The notes below the pieces were generated by a model that worked only from the letters and a program-made list of their open reading frames with translations, was not told where the DNA came from and did not search any database. DNA of 64,000 bases from Campylobacter sp. RM6914 (GTDB taxonomy: Bacteria; Campylobacterota; Campylobacteria; Campylobacterales; Campylobacteraceae): positions 620,001-684,000 of the forward strand of contig NZ_CP012545.1 in the NCBI RefSeq assembly GCF_004803835.1, written 5' to 3'. The translations under genes were made by a program, and so were the position numbers. Of this stretch, positions 55,961 through 64,000 are shown piece by piece (position 1 is the stretch's first letter; each line of letters opens with the position of its first letter).

Positions 55961-57252
55961 AATTTTTACACACAAACGACGCTGATTTTAGGGATAAATT
56001 CTCACAACTAGTAAGGCGTTCTGATATGGACATGAGCGGTGTTATGCCGACTGTTATGAAAATCATCGAAGATATAAGAAAAGACGGAGATGATGCACTT
56101 TTTGCGCAAATAGCAAAATTTGATAAATTTACTCCCACATCCACACAGGATCTATTGATATCAACCAAGCAAATGCAAGAGGCTTATGACGCGCTTGATA
56201 ACACGCTTAGAGAGTCGTTAAAGCTAGCTTACGAGCGCATAAAAGCCTATCACGAGCAATCCGTGCCAAAAACTTGGAGTATGCGTGATGAGCACGATGT
56301 GCTTTTGGGTGCTAAGTATACTCCGGTAGATAGAGCGGGACTTTATATACCGGGTGGTAAAGCGGCATATCCTAGTTCGCTTTTAATGAATGCTGTTCCT
56401 GCCATAGTTGCAGGAGTAAAAGGGATAGTGGTTTGCACCCCTGCTATCGGCGGCAACGTAAACTCTCTTTTACTTGCAGCCATGCATCTTTGTGGTATCA
56501 AAACGGCATTTAAAATAGGCGGAGCAAGCGCGATAGCGGCCATGGCATACGGAACTAAGAGTGTTCCAAAGGTGGATGTTATAACAGGTCCCGGAAATAT
56601 CTACGTAGCAACCGCTAAAAAGCTTGTTTATGGTGAAGTAAACATAGACATGATAGCGGGTCCAAGCGAGATAGGTATCATAGCGGATGACAGCGCAAAT
56701 GCTCGCCATATCGCGATCGATCTTTTAAGTCAGGCAGAGCATGATGAGCTTGCAAGTAGCTTTTTAATAACTCCGGTAGAGGCTTTTGCTAATGAAGTTT
56801 CAAAGCACGTTGCAAGTGAATTAAAGAGTCTAAAGCGCGAAGCTATCGCAGCAGAAAGCATACGCAATAAAGCCGCGATAATAGTAGCAAAAGACATGCA
56901 AGAGTGCGTTGAGCTTATAAATGAACTAGCTGTAGAACACCTTGAAATCGCGACAAATGACGCACTAAGCTATATGAACGACATAAGGCATGCCGGAGCG
57001 ATATTTTTCGGACATTTTACACCAGAAGCCATGGGTGATTATCTAGCCGGACCAAATCATACTTTGCCAACGGGCGGAAGCGCTAGATTTTACTCGCCTC
57101 TAGGGGTTGAAAATTTCATGAAGAAAAGCTCTATAATCTCTATTGGCAGAAAAGGCATAAAAGAGCTTGGCAAAGCATGTATGAATTTAGCCGATGCAGA
57201 GGGGCTTGGCGCACACGAAAGATCGGTAAAAGTTCGCTTAGAGGATTTTTAG
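55957..57252 (+). CDS. hisD: Histidinol dehydrogenase
   Basis: A 431-residue zinc enzyme that oxidises histidinol to histidine in two steps. Visible signatures are TGPGNIYVATAKKLVYG, IDMIAGPSEIGIIAD, SQAEHDELASS (zinc and catalytic residues) and the late GPNHTLPTGGSARF. It is isolated from other his genes. Its ATG overlaps the upstream stop. Confidence 0.95.
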   Translation: MKFLHTNDADFRDKFSQLVRRSDMDMSGVMPTVMKIIEDIRKDGDDALFAQIAKFDKFTPTSTQDLLISTKQMQEAYDALDNTLRESLKLAYERIKAYHEQSVPKTWSMRDEHDVLLGAKYTPVDRAGLYIPGGKAAYPSSLLMNAVPAIVAGVKGIVVCTPAIGGNVNSLLLAAMHLCGIKTAFKIGGASAIAAMAYGTKSVPKVDVITGPGNIYVATAKKLVYGEVNIDMIAGPSEIGIIADDSANARHIAIDLLSQAEHDELASSFLITPVEAFANEVSKHVASELKSLKREAIAAESIRNKAAIIVAKDMQECVELINELAVEHLEIATNDALSYMNDIRHAGAIFFGHFTPEAMGDYLAGPNHTLPTGGSARFYSPLGVENFMKKSSIISIGRKGIKELGKACMNLADAEGLGAHERSVKVRLEDF

Positions 57253-57307
57253 GTTAAATTTAGTTTAAAACTATACAATGCCTTGTAAATAGAGTAAAGG
57301 GGTTAAA

Positions 57308-58057
57308 ATGAAGTTGAACAACTTATCTGCGACAAATATGTATAATGTTGCACAAAATAATAACGACCAGCAAGAAAAAGCTTTGAAAAATATCGCTGTC
57401 GCGCGTGCTTTAAGTGGGATTGACGGCTCAAACCTTGCTATCGCGGACTCCCTTATGCTCCAAAGTAACACTCTTGAGCAAGGTATTGCTAATGCAAACG
57501 ATGCTATAGGCATGCTTCAAATCGCTGACTCCACGCTGTCAAATTTAAGCCAAAGTGCAAATCGTATAAATGAACTTTCGGTATCTTTAAATAATGCTGC
57601 GTTAAATGACAGCCAGCGCTCAATGATACGAGGTGAGATCAACGCACTTTCAAATTCTATGAGCGATAGCCTAAGTAACGCTACGTTTAACGGTAGAAAT
57701 GTTTTTGGATCAGAGCTAAATTTTGTTACAGGCAATGGCATGGAGAGCATAAATTTAAACACAAATTCTTTAATGACAATAGATGAAGATGGCTCTAATG
57801 CAACCGATATAATCTCTAATATCAATTCTCTTCGCACTCAAATAGGCTCTGCGCAAAATGGTATAGCTTCAGGCATAAATGCTTCTGTTGCGCAAAGCAT
57901 AGCACTAAAAGAGAGTGAGAGTAACCTGCAAAACAATGATATCGCCAAGAATTTAAATGATCTTCAAAATGCAAATTTGAGCATAAATGCAGCCATTTTG
58001 GCGCAAACACATAATATTACAAGCTTGCAAACCCAACTTGATAGACTTCTTTCATAA
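57308..58057 (+). CDS. flaC: Flagellin-like secreted protein FlaC
   Basis: A 249-residue short flagellin homologue, the same size as C. jejuni FlaC. It keeps the conserved D0/D1 ends (ARALSGIDGSNLAIADSLML ... NLSINAAILAQTHNITSLQTQ) and lacks the variable D2/D3 part. FlaC is secreted through the flagellar export apparatus and binds host cells rather than forming the filament. AAAGGGG lies before the ATG. Confidence 0.88.
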   Translation: MKLNNLSATNMYNVAQNNNDQQEKALKNIAVARALSGIDGSNLAIADSLMLQSNTLEQGIANANDAIGMLQIADSTLSNLSQSANRINELSVSLNNAALNDSQRSMIRGEINALSNSMSDSLSNATFNGRNVFGSELNFVTGNGMESINLNTNSLMTIDEDGSNATDIISNINSLRTQIGSAQNGIASGINASVAQSIALKESESNLQNNDIAKNLNDLQNANLSINAAILAQTHNITSLQTQLDRLLS

Positions 58058-58083
58058 GCCCAAATTTGGGCTTATGTTTTTAT
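58054..58083. terminator. Terminator between flaC and rpoD
   Basis: A perfect 22-base palindrome, ATAAGCCCAAA and TTTGGGCTTAT at 58054-58075, is followed by GTTTTTATC. It overlaps the flaC stop codon. Confidence 0.8.
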
Positions 58084-58172
58084 CTGCTTAAATTTTTATA
58101 TATTCTATTAAAAATTTGAAAATTATAATGTATTAAAATGTAGTTTTGTCAAAAAAAGAAGATCGAGAGAAA

Positions 58173-60032
58173 TTATCCCTCGATGTAGTTTTTGAGTTTT
58201 CTACCCACTTTAGGGTGTTTTAGCTTTTTAATGGCTGAGCTTTCTATCTGACGAACACGCTCACGAGTTACATTAAGAGCCTTGCCTATCTCTTCTAGTG
58301 TTCTATCACTTTCGTCTTCAAGTAGACCAAATCTCATGCAAATAACAGCTTTTTCACGGTCGTTTAGCTGAGAGAGAACCTCGTCTATCTGCTCTCTAAG
58401 GTCGCCTTTTAATATCTGCTCCATTGGGCTTAATGATGTTTTATCCTCGACAAAGTCTCCAAATTTTCCATCATCTTCGTTTGCTATCGGAGCTTCTAAG
58501 CTAATAGGCTCTTTTGTGATTTTGATGACTTGTTTTACCTTGTCTATGCTTAGTCCGACCTCTTTTGCAATGATGCTTACATCGGGCTCTTTCCCTTCTT
58601 CTTGGAGGTATTTTCGGTTGATTTTATTGATACGATTGATCGTTTCTATCATGTGTATCGGTATGCGGATAGTTCTTGCTTGATCGGCGATCGCGCGAGA
58701 TATGGCTTGACGTATCCACCATGTTGCGTAAGTTGAGAATTTGTAGCCTTTTCGGTATTCAAATTTATCAACAGCTTTCATTAAGCCGATATTTCCCTCT
58801 TGGATAAGATCTAAAAACGGCAAGCCACGGTTGGTGTAGCGTTTTGCTATACTAACGACAAGGCGTAAATTTGATTTTGCCATTCTGGCTTTTGCCTCGT
58901 CTGAAATTTTCTTTCCGCGTTTTATCTGCTCTAAAATTTCTTTTAAGACGGTTGGATTAAGGTCAAATCCTTGCTTGCTAGCCTCTTTTGTTTGAAACAA
59001 TTTCTTTATCTCAACATAAGTTGAAACCATTGTTGCTTCAGGAACACGTGTAGCTATCTCTTCTTTTGATAGTTTTACTATGTCTTTTAGTATGCTTTTG
59101 TGATTTTTCTTAAGTTCGTCACTAAACATTGGCAAGCGATACTCAAGGCGTTTAAGTTCTCTATCAAATTCGTCGTCGCTTTTTAGCGCAGTTTCCATTG
59201 ATTTTACGATCTCGCTTATAAGCTTGCTTGTTGGTCCTAGATCCATAAGCTTATCTTTTAGAATTTTCTTTTTAAATGCAAGAGTAAGTTTTGACGCAGT
59301 ATCTTCGTTCTCAACTTTTTCTTGTTTATTGGCTGTTTTTAGCCACTCTTTTTTGGCTTTTTCAAGTGCTTTAAAGCTTTCTATAACTTTTTCAGCGCGT
59401 TTGTCGTTTTTGAGTGATTTTTTAGGAGTTTCTTCATCCTCATTTTCCTCCTCATCGCTCTCTTCTTCCTCGTTTTCATTTTCACTTTCACCATCATCTT
59501 CAAAGCTTTTAAAAAGCTCTTTTACGCGACGTTCACGGTTGATAAGCGGCTCTTTGTAATCAAGTATAAAGTCTATAAGAAATGGCACCGAGCAAAATGC
59601 ATCTATGATAATATCTTCGCCAAGTTCGATTTTTTTGCTGATTTCTATCTCTTCTTCTTTTGTTAAAAGCGCTATTTGCCCCATTTCGCGTAGATACATC
59701 CTTACTGGACTATCTGAGCGTGACCATTCTAAAAAGTCGTTATCGTTTGCAAGGTCAAATTCTTCTTCTAAATTTAATTCATTTGAATTTTGCTCTTTTT
59801 CGCTCTCTTTTTGGCGTTTTTTAGCATCTGCTATATTTCTTGCTTTTGCAACCTCTGCGGCAGTCATAAGCTGAACTTTGTTTGCGTTAGCCAATGCTTC
59901 TATCTTTTTAACCACTGTTGCCGTTGGGGCTTTTTCAAGTAGTTTTACTAATTTTTCATAAGTAACAAAACCCTTTGCGTTCTCAACAAAAAGTTCCTCG
60001 ATTTGATTAAACGCGTCTTTGCTTGTACTCAT
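58173..60032 (-). CDS. rpoD: RNA polymerase primary sigma factor RpoD (sigma-70)
   Basis: A 619-residue housekeeping sigma factor. Region 1.2 ([20 protein letters not shown]) starts near 110. A very acidic insert follows (about 190-215, mostly Glu/Asp). Region 2 shows [20 protein letters not shown] and [16 protein letters not shown], and region 4 shows [19 protein letters not shown]. It is divergent from the flagellar rod genes and convergent with flaC. Confidence 0.97.
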   Translation of the reverse strand: MSTSKDAFNQIEELFVENAKGFVTYEKLVKLLEKAPTATVVKKIEALANANKVQLMTAAEVAKARNIADAKKRQKESEKEQNSNELNLEEEFDLANDNDFLEWSRSDSPVRMYLREMGQIALLTKEEEIEISKKIELGEDIIIDAFCSVPFLIDFILDYKEPLINRERRVKELFKSFEDDGESENENEEEESDEEENEDEETPKKSLKNDKRAEKVIESFKALEKAKKEWLKTANKQEKVENEDTASKLTLAFKKKILKDKLMDLGPTSKLISEIVKSMETALKSDDEFDRELKRLEYRLPMFSDELKKNHKSILKDIVKLSKEEIATRVPEATMVSTYVEIKKLFQTKEASKQGFDLNPTVLKEILEQIKRGKKISDEAKARMAKSNLRLVVSIAKRYTNRGLPFLDLIQEGNIGLMKAVDKFEYRKGYKFSTYATWWIRQAISRAIADQARTIRIPIHMIETINRINKINRKYLQEEGKEPDVSIIAKEVGLSIDKVKQVIKITKEPISLEAPIANEDDGKFGDFVEDKTSLSPMEQILKGDLREQIDEVLSQLNDREKAVICMRFGLLEDESDRTLEEIGKALNVTRERVRQIESSAIKKLKHPKVGRKLKNYIEG

Positions 60033-60130
60033 AAAATTTCCTTTCCGATTGGCGATTTAAAAATATCTGACTATGTTTTGAAGAAATGTGGATTATACCG
60101 AAATTTTATTAAACGTATATAAATTTAAAG

Positions 60131-60148
60131 TTGGAACGTATTTTGCTT
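60131..60148 (+). promoter_or_regulatory. Sigma-54 (RpoN) promoter of flgG2-flgG
   Basis: TTGGAACGTATTTTGCTT at 60131-60148 has GG (60133-60134) and GC (60145-60146) exactly 10 bases apart, the -24/-12 pattern. Rod and hook genes of Campylobacter are RpoN-dependent, which agrees. Confidence 0.82.
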
Positions 60149-60185
60149 TAATTCGTTTTGATATAAATTTGAACTAGGAAAATCT

Positions 60186-60998
60186 ATGCAAAATGGCTAC
60201 TATCAGGCAACGGCAGGTATGGTTACGCAGTTTAACCGACTAAATGTCATAACAAATAATCTTGCAAACGTAAACACTATGGGATTTAAAAAAGACGGCG
60301 TGGTTGTGGGGGATTTTGAGAGAATTTTTAAAGAGGTTCACGATGAGCTTCCACTTAAAAACCACACCAAAGATGCTGCTAAATTTTTAAACAGAACGCT
60401 AGATAGAGTTCCGCAGGTAAGCGAGCAGTATATTGATTTTAGCATGGGAGGGATAAAAAATAGCACAAATACGCTCGATTTTGCAATTAAGCGAGACGAT
60501 GTATTTTTTCTAATCGATACTCCAAGTGGTGTTAGATTAAGTAAAAACGGCTCTTTTAGTCTTGATGAAGACGGCTTTGTTGTTACGCAAGAAGGTTACC
60601 GTGTATTGCCTAGTGGATATGAAACTATGCCTTTGGCTCAAAGAGGCATTCAGGTGCCTCAAGGAGAGGACTTTAGAGTGGACACAAGAGGAAACGCTTA
60701 TGCCAATAACGAGCAAATAGCTAAATTTTACATGGCTCAACCACGAGAGATAAGAGCTCTTGAAAAGATAGGGGATAATTTTTACAAGCCGGAAAATTTA
60801 GATGATATAGTAGATATAAATGAAGCAAATGTTGTCTTGCAAGGATATGCACAGATGTCAAATGTAAATCCTGTAACCGAAATGGTTGGACTTATAGAGA
60901 CACAAAGGTTGGTTGAAATGTATCAAAAAGTAATGACAAGTCATATGACTGATCTTAACCAAGACGCTATTGATAAACTTGCAGCAAGTAGAGGATAA
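60186..60998 (+). CDS. flgG2: Flagellar rod protein FlgG2 (FlgF-like)
   Basis: A 270-residue rod/hook-family protein. The N-terminal motif is YYQATAGMVTQFNRLNVITN followed by NLANVNTMGFKK, and the C-terminal motif is VLQGYAQMSNVNPVTEMVGL. In Campylobacter the first of two tandem flgG-like genes is called flgG2 and is probably the proximal rod protein FlgF. It is transcribed from the sigma-54 promoter 40 bases upstream. Confidence 0.9.
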   Translation: MQNGYYQATAGMVTQFNRLNVITNNLANVNTMGFKKDGVVVGDFERIFKEVHDELPLKNHTKDAAKFLNRTLDRVPQVSEQYIDFSMGGIKNSTNTLDFAIKRDDVFFLIDTPSGVRLSKNGSFSLDEDGFVVTQEGYRVLPSGYETMPLAQRGIQVPQGEDFRVDTRGNAYANNEQIAKFYMAQPREIRALEKIGDNFYKPENLDDIVDINEANVVLQGYAQMSNVNPVTEMVGLIETQRLVEMYQKVMTSHMTDLNQDAIDKLAASRG

Positions 60999-61009
60999 AG
61001 GATAAAAAC

Positions 61010-61798
61010 ATGATGAGATCACTTTATACGTCAGCAACAGGCATGATAGCCCAGCAGACGCAAATAGACGTTACCACACATAATATTGCAAACGTCAATA
61101 CTTACGGCTTTAAGAAAAATCGCGCAGAATTCGCAGATCTTATGTATCAAGTAATGGAGTATGCAGGAACTGCCACAAGTCAGACTACTACAAGCCCAAC
61201 CGGTATCGAAGTAGGACTTGGCGTTCGACCGACTGCGATAAATAAAATTTTCTCGCAAGGGTATTTTAAAGAGACGAGCAATAACCTTGACGTTGTCATC
61301 GCAGGGGATGGATTTTTTCAAATTCAGCTACCTGACGGCACAACGGCTTACACTAGAAACGGCGCCTTTAAGCTTGATAGTGAAGGTACGATCGTAAATT
61401 CTGACGGATACGCTTTGATACCTCAGATAACCGTTCCTGCAAACGCTACGCAAATTTCTATCGGTACTGACGGAACTGTTTCCGTGCTTCAAGCCGGCGA
61501 AACCGATATGGCGCAAATCGGACAAATAGAGCTTGCAAATTTTATAAATCCAGCAGGTCTTCACTCTATGGGGGATAATAACTATCTTGAAACGGCAGCA
61601 AGCGGAGATGTTGTCGTAGGTGTTGCTGGCTTAGATGGACTTGGAGCTATTAGACAAGGATTTGTTGAGATGAGTAACGTGCAGCTTGTTGAAGAGATGA
61701 CTGATCTTATCACGGGGCAACGCGCGTATGAGGCAAATTCAAAAGGGATCACGACAAGTGATGCGATGCTTGAGATCGTAAACGGACTTAAAAGGTAA
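61010..61798 (+). CDS. flgG: Flagellar distal rod protein FlgG
   Basis: A 262-residue distal rod protein (RSLYTSATGMIAQQTQIDVT, HNIANVNTYGFKKNRAEF ... EMSNVQLVEEMTDLITGQRA). It forms the drive shaft joining rod to hook. It is 11 bases behind flgG2 with AAAGGAT upstream. Two ATG codons stand in tandem at the start, and the first is chosen from spacing. Confidence 0.95.
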   Translation: MMRSLYTSATGMIAQQTQIDVTTHNIANVNTYGFKKNRAEFADLMYQVMEYAGTATSQTTTSPTGIEVGLGVRPTAINKIFSQGYFKETSNNLDVVIAGDGFFQIQLPDGTTAYTRNGAFKLDSEGTIVNSDGYALIPQITVPANATQISIGTDGTVSVLQAGETDMAQIGQIELANFINPAGLHSMGDNNYLETAASGDVVVGVAGLDGLGAIRQGFVEMSNVQLVEEMTDLITGQRAYEANSKGITTSDAMLEIVNGLKR

Positions 61799-61803
61799 GT
61801 AAA

Positions 61804-61902
61804 ATGAGCTATATGCTTTTAATTATCGGTTTTATTGTGTTGATTTGGGTGGCTGATATATTATACTTTTCAAACGAAGAAGCCCATAAATTTTCAAAAT
61901 AA
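61804..61902 (+). CDS. Small membrane peptide (32 aa) behind flgG
   Basis: A 32-residue frame, MSYMLLIIGFIVLIWVADIL then YFSNEEAHKFSK, with one membrane helix and a polar end. It starts 5 bases after the flgG stop with AAGG 8 bases ahead of the ATG and ends just before the terminator, so it fits as the last gene of the operon. No homologue is recognised. Confidence 0.5.
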   Translation: MSYMLLIIGFIVLIWVADILYFSNEEAHKFSK

Positions 61903-61912
61903 ATTTATGACT

Positions 61913-61940
61913 TTCTAGCCCGTTTGTGGGCTAGAATTTT
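61913..61940. terminator. Terminator between flgG operon and lipoprotein gene
   Basis: TTCTAGCCC (61913-61921) and GGGCTAGAA (61928-61936) form a 9-bp stem with a six-base loop and then TTTT. It serves the flgG side and may serve the convergent lipoprotein gene. Confidence 0.8.
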
Positions 61941-62451
61941 ACTTTTCCGGGCATTTTGTATTTGGTTGGATACGAGTATCAGAGCCTTGAGATGATATCA
62001 TGTAGGCTTCTCCGGCTATAAACTCACATACTTTTCCTGCTTGTGTAGAGGTAAATACCTCATCGCCGATTTTATACACCAAACTTACTGCATCAACGAT
62101 AGTAGCTTCATCGCCGACTTTACTTCCGCCGACTCCGCCAAGTGTGCCACCCACTATTCCTCCGATCACTGCACCTTTATCCGACGAACCGCCACCTAAT
62201 GCATAACCAGTAACCGCACCAACTGCGGCACCAAGCACCGCTCCAACGGTTGTGCTTTGTGTTTTTGTTCCGCCGTCTTCAACTGCAACTCTTGCAGGCA
62301 AGACTTCAAGTATTGTTACTACTTTTACACTTTGTTGTCTGTTTAATTCACCTTGATTATATACGTTGCCACCCATTGTATCGGCAGTTTTTGCGCCACA
62401 TCCTGCAAATAACGCACCGCAAATGGCAAGCGAGATAAATTTAGCTTTCAT
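61939..62451 (-). CDS. Glycine-zipper outer-membrane lipoprotein (SlyB/Pcp-like)
   Basis: A 170-residue lipoprotein. The signal peptide ends in the lipobox LFAGC (Cys18). The middle part (about 68-115) is a glycine zipper (GAVLGAAVGAVTGYALGGG ... GGIVGGTLGGVGG), and a soluble C-terminal domain follows. Such proteins insert into or brace the outer membrane and often respond to envelope stress. TTTTAAAAAGGAGAAGC gives a strong ribosome site on its strand. Confidence 0.85.
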   Translation of the reverse strand: MKAKFISLAICGALFAGCGAKTADTMGGNVYNQGELNRQQSVKVVTILEVLPARVAVEDGGTKTQSTTVGAVLGAAVGAVTGYALGGGSSDKGAVIGGIVGGTLGGVGGSKVGDEATIVDAVSLVYKIGDEVFTSTQAGKVCEFIAGEAYMISSQGSDTRIQPNTKCPEK

Positions 62452-62597
62452 TGCTTCTCCTTTTTAAAGTCATTTTGATTATACACTTAAATTTTAAATG
62501 AGTATTTTTTATTACATTAAGAAAACTACTTTAAATTTTTCCTTATGCTGAGATTTAAGTTATGTTTTTGTATTATTCGCGTTTTTAAGGCATTTTA

Positions 62598-63272
62598 GTG
62601 GAACAAAATTTAGATAATAAATTCATCTTTAAACTCTCCATCCCTGTTTTTATGGGTTATTTTCCATTGGGTATAGCATTTGGCATAGTTGCTCATAGTG
62701 TAGACATAAGTCCTTTTATAGCTCTTATGCTTAGTATGCTTTCTTACGGAGGGGCTGCGCAATTTATGATGCTTTCGCTTTTTGCGGCAGAAACTACTTT
62801 TTTAGAAGTTTTTGTTGTGTCTTATCTTGTAAATTTACGCCATACTTTTTATGGACTTTCGCTTTTAAAAGAATACAACGGACTAAAATTTAAAATTTTT
62901 AATATCGCTACTTTAACGGATGAAACATTTGCTATCTTTAAAACATTACATATCGAAAATTTAGACGATAGAGGTCGCGTTTTTACTGCGCTAAATTTTC
63001 TTTCTTGGAGCTACTGGGCTTTAGGAACGGCAACGGGAAGTTTTGCTGGTATGCTTATAAAATTTGATATGAGCGGACTTGAATTTAGCCTAACCGCACT
63101 TTTTATAGTCATAGTTATTGAGATGTTTAAAACAGATAGAAATTTTAAAGTCCTTGGTGCGGCTTGTGTTTTTGGAATTTTAGGACTCGCGCTTTTGCCG
63201 GTTAAATTTTTACTTGTTGGCTCAATGTTTGCATGTTTTGTATTTATTTTAATATTTAAGGATCGTTTGTGA
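62598..63272 (+). CDS. azlC: Branched-chain amino acid exporter large subunit AzlC
   Basis: A 224-residue membrane protein of the AzlC family (MGYFPLGIAFGIVAHSVDIS, SYGGAAQFMMLSLFAAETTF, VNLRHTFYGLSLLKEY). Together with AzlD it exports branched-chain amino acids or analogues. The start is GTG with AAGG about 9 bases upstream. It is followed after 60 bases by azlD. Confidence 0.9.
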   Translation: MEQNLDNKFIFKLSIPVFMGYFPLGIAFGIVAHSVDISPFIALMLSMLSYGGAAQFMMLSLFAAETTFLEVFVVSYLVNLRHTFYGLSLLKEYNGLKFKIFNIATLTDETFAIFKTLHIENLDDRGRVFTALNFLSWSYWALGTATGSFAGMLIKFDMSGLEFSLTALFIVIVIEMFKTDRNFKVLGAACVFGILGLALLPVKFLLVGSMFACFVFILIFKDRL

Positions 63273-63332
63273 TTATTAAGATAAGATTTTGCTACATTAT
63301 CGTAACACTTTAAATTTAACACGGAGATTTGC

Positions 63333-63677
63333 ATGAATATAAGCACAATATCTAACGAATGGATACTTTTTTTGGCTGTTATTTTAAGTTCTATTGCAAC
63401 ATTTATAACCCGTGTAACACCATTTTATATGATAAAAAACTATAAACCAAGCCCATGGTTGAACGCGATACAAAAACATATGGGACTAATGATAATGGTG
63501 ATTTTGGTATGTTATGCGTTAAAGGATACTAGGCTAAATGCCTATCCATACGGGGCAAGTGAAGCGATGGCTGTTTTGATTGCCATTTTGGCTCATCTTA
63601 AATTTAAAAACACCCTAGTTAGTATTATTGTTTCAACTTTGTTTTATATGTTTTTTATTAGAGTTTTTAAAATTTAA
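63333..63677 (+). CDS. azlD: Branched-chain amino acid exporter small subunit AzlD
   Basis: A 114-residue membrane protein with three or four helices of the AzlD family (IATFITRVTPFYMIKNYKPS ... YGASEAMAVLIAILAHLKF). It is the usual partner of AzlC encoded just upstream. A purine-rich ACGGAG lies before the ATG. Confidence 0.88.
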   Translation: MNISTISNEWILFLAVILSSIATFITRVTPFYMIKNYKPSPWLNAIQKHMGLMIMVILVCYALKDTRLNAYPYGASEAMAVLIAILAHLKFKNTLVSIIVSTLFYMFFIRVFKI

Positions 63678-63694
63678 TAAAATTAAAATATTAA

Positions 63695-63723
63695 TTGACT
63701 TTCTAAATTTTACCATGTATAAT
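63695..63723 (+). promoter_or_regulatory. Sigma-70 promoter of the asparaginase gene
   Basis: TTGACT (63695-63700), 17 bases, TATAAT (63718-63723), about 48 bases ahead of the ATG, with AAAGGAG as ribosome site. Confidence 0.75.
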
Positions 63724-63741
63724 TTCTCCTAAGTTTTATAA

Positions 63742-64000
<259 letters not shown>

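Overview
The window is a chromosomal segment of a Campylobacter-type epsilonproteobacterium. The DNA is AT-rich. Signs of the lineage are the two-gene distal-rod set flgG2-flgG, FlaC, a PEB4/Cbf2-like chaperone, an hrcA-grpE-dnaK operon under CIRCE, and gene orders that recall C. jejuni (rpsO-rrf2-flhA; kdsB-thrC-lpxK-nadE; nth-peb4-fba-motA/motB-like pair). The species cannot be fixed from the sequence alone. No rRNA, tRNA or CRISPR array was recognised.

Layout. 1-3.7 kb: partial ligA, then tlyA-ribF-cmoA in overlapping order. 3.7-10.7 kb: rpsO (-), an Rrf2 regulator, flhA, a DHH phosphoesterase, a Sel1/Hcp-like secreted protein, pyrB and pyrC. 10.7-14.7 kb: a small HTH gene pair (-), then the heat-shock operon hrcA-grpE-dnaK. 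15-22 kb: a large S6-type autotransporter (-), ppk2 (-), dsbD (+). 22-27.5 kb: a respiratory locus made of a frameshifted membrane-bound AraC-type sensor, a Tat-exported flavoprotein reductase, a tetraheme cytochrome c and a NapC-type quinol dehydrogenase, followed by a ygbA-like gene (-). 27.5-35.8 kb: kdsB, thrC, argB, lpxK, a lysine-less DegT homologue, nadE, an MBL hydrolase, a hotdog protein, cmoB and a small lipoprotein. 35.8-38.8 kb: a Tat transglutaminase-like protein, MerT-like and MerP-like proteins, and an M20 dipeptidase.

39.1-50.0 kb is a Mu-like transposable element whose ends can be placed to the base (39119-49996). A 5-bp target duplication GTAGG flanks it. Each end begins TGT and carries an identical 11-bp site at the same distance (16-26) from the terminus. 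It entered just after the start codon of a small glutamine-rich host gene and split it. The element holds the left arm of a Mu-like phage (S24 repressor, Ner-like protein, DDE transposase) and only the right end of a tail module (tail tube, E/E' chaperone with a U UUU UUA frameshift site, tape measure, gpU, gpX, gpD). MuB, head, lysis, sheath, baseplate-wedge and fibre genes are absent. Its right end carries a RloA/RloB pair, a two-gene set of the AbiL/RloAB type linked to anti-phage defence.

50-64 kb returns to the host: nth (-), peb4, fba, a MotA/MotB-like (also ZorA/ZorB-like) pair, a PLP desulfhydrase/deaminase homologue, hisD, flaC, rpoD (-), flgG2-flgG behind a sigma-54 promoter, a glycine-zipper lipoprotein (-), azlCD, and the start of a periplasmic L-asparaginase.
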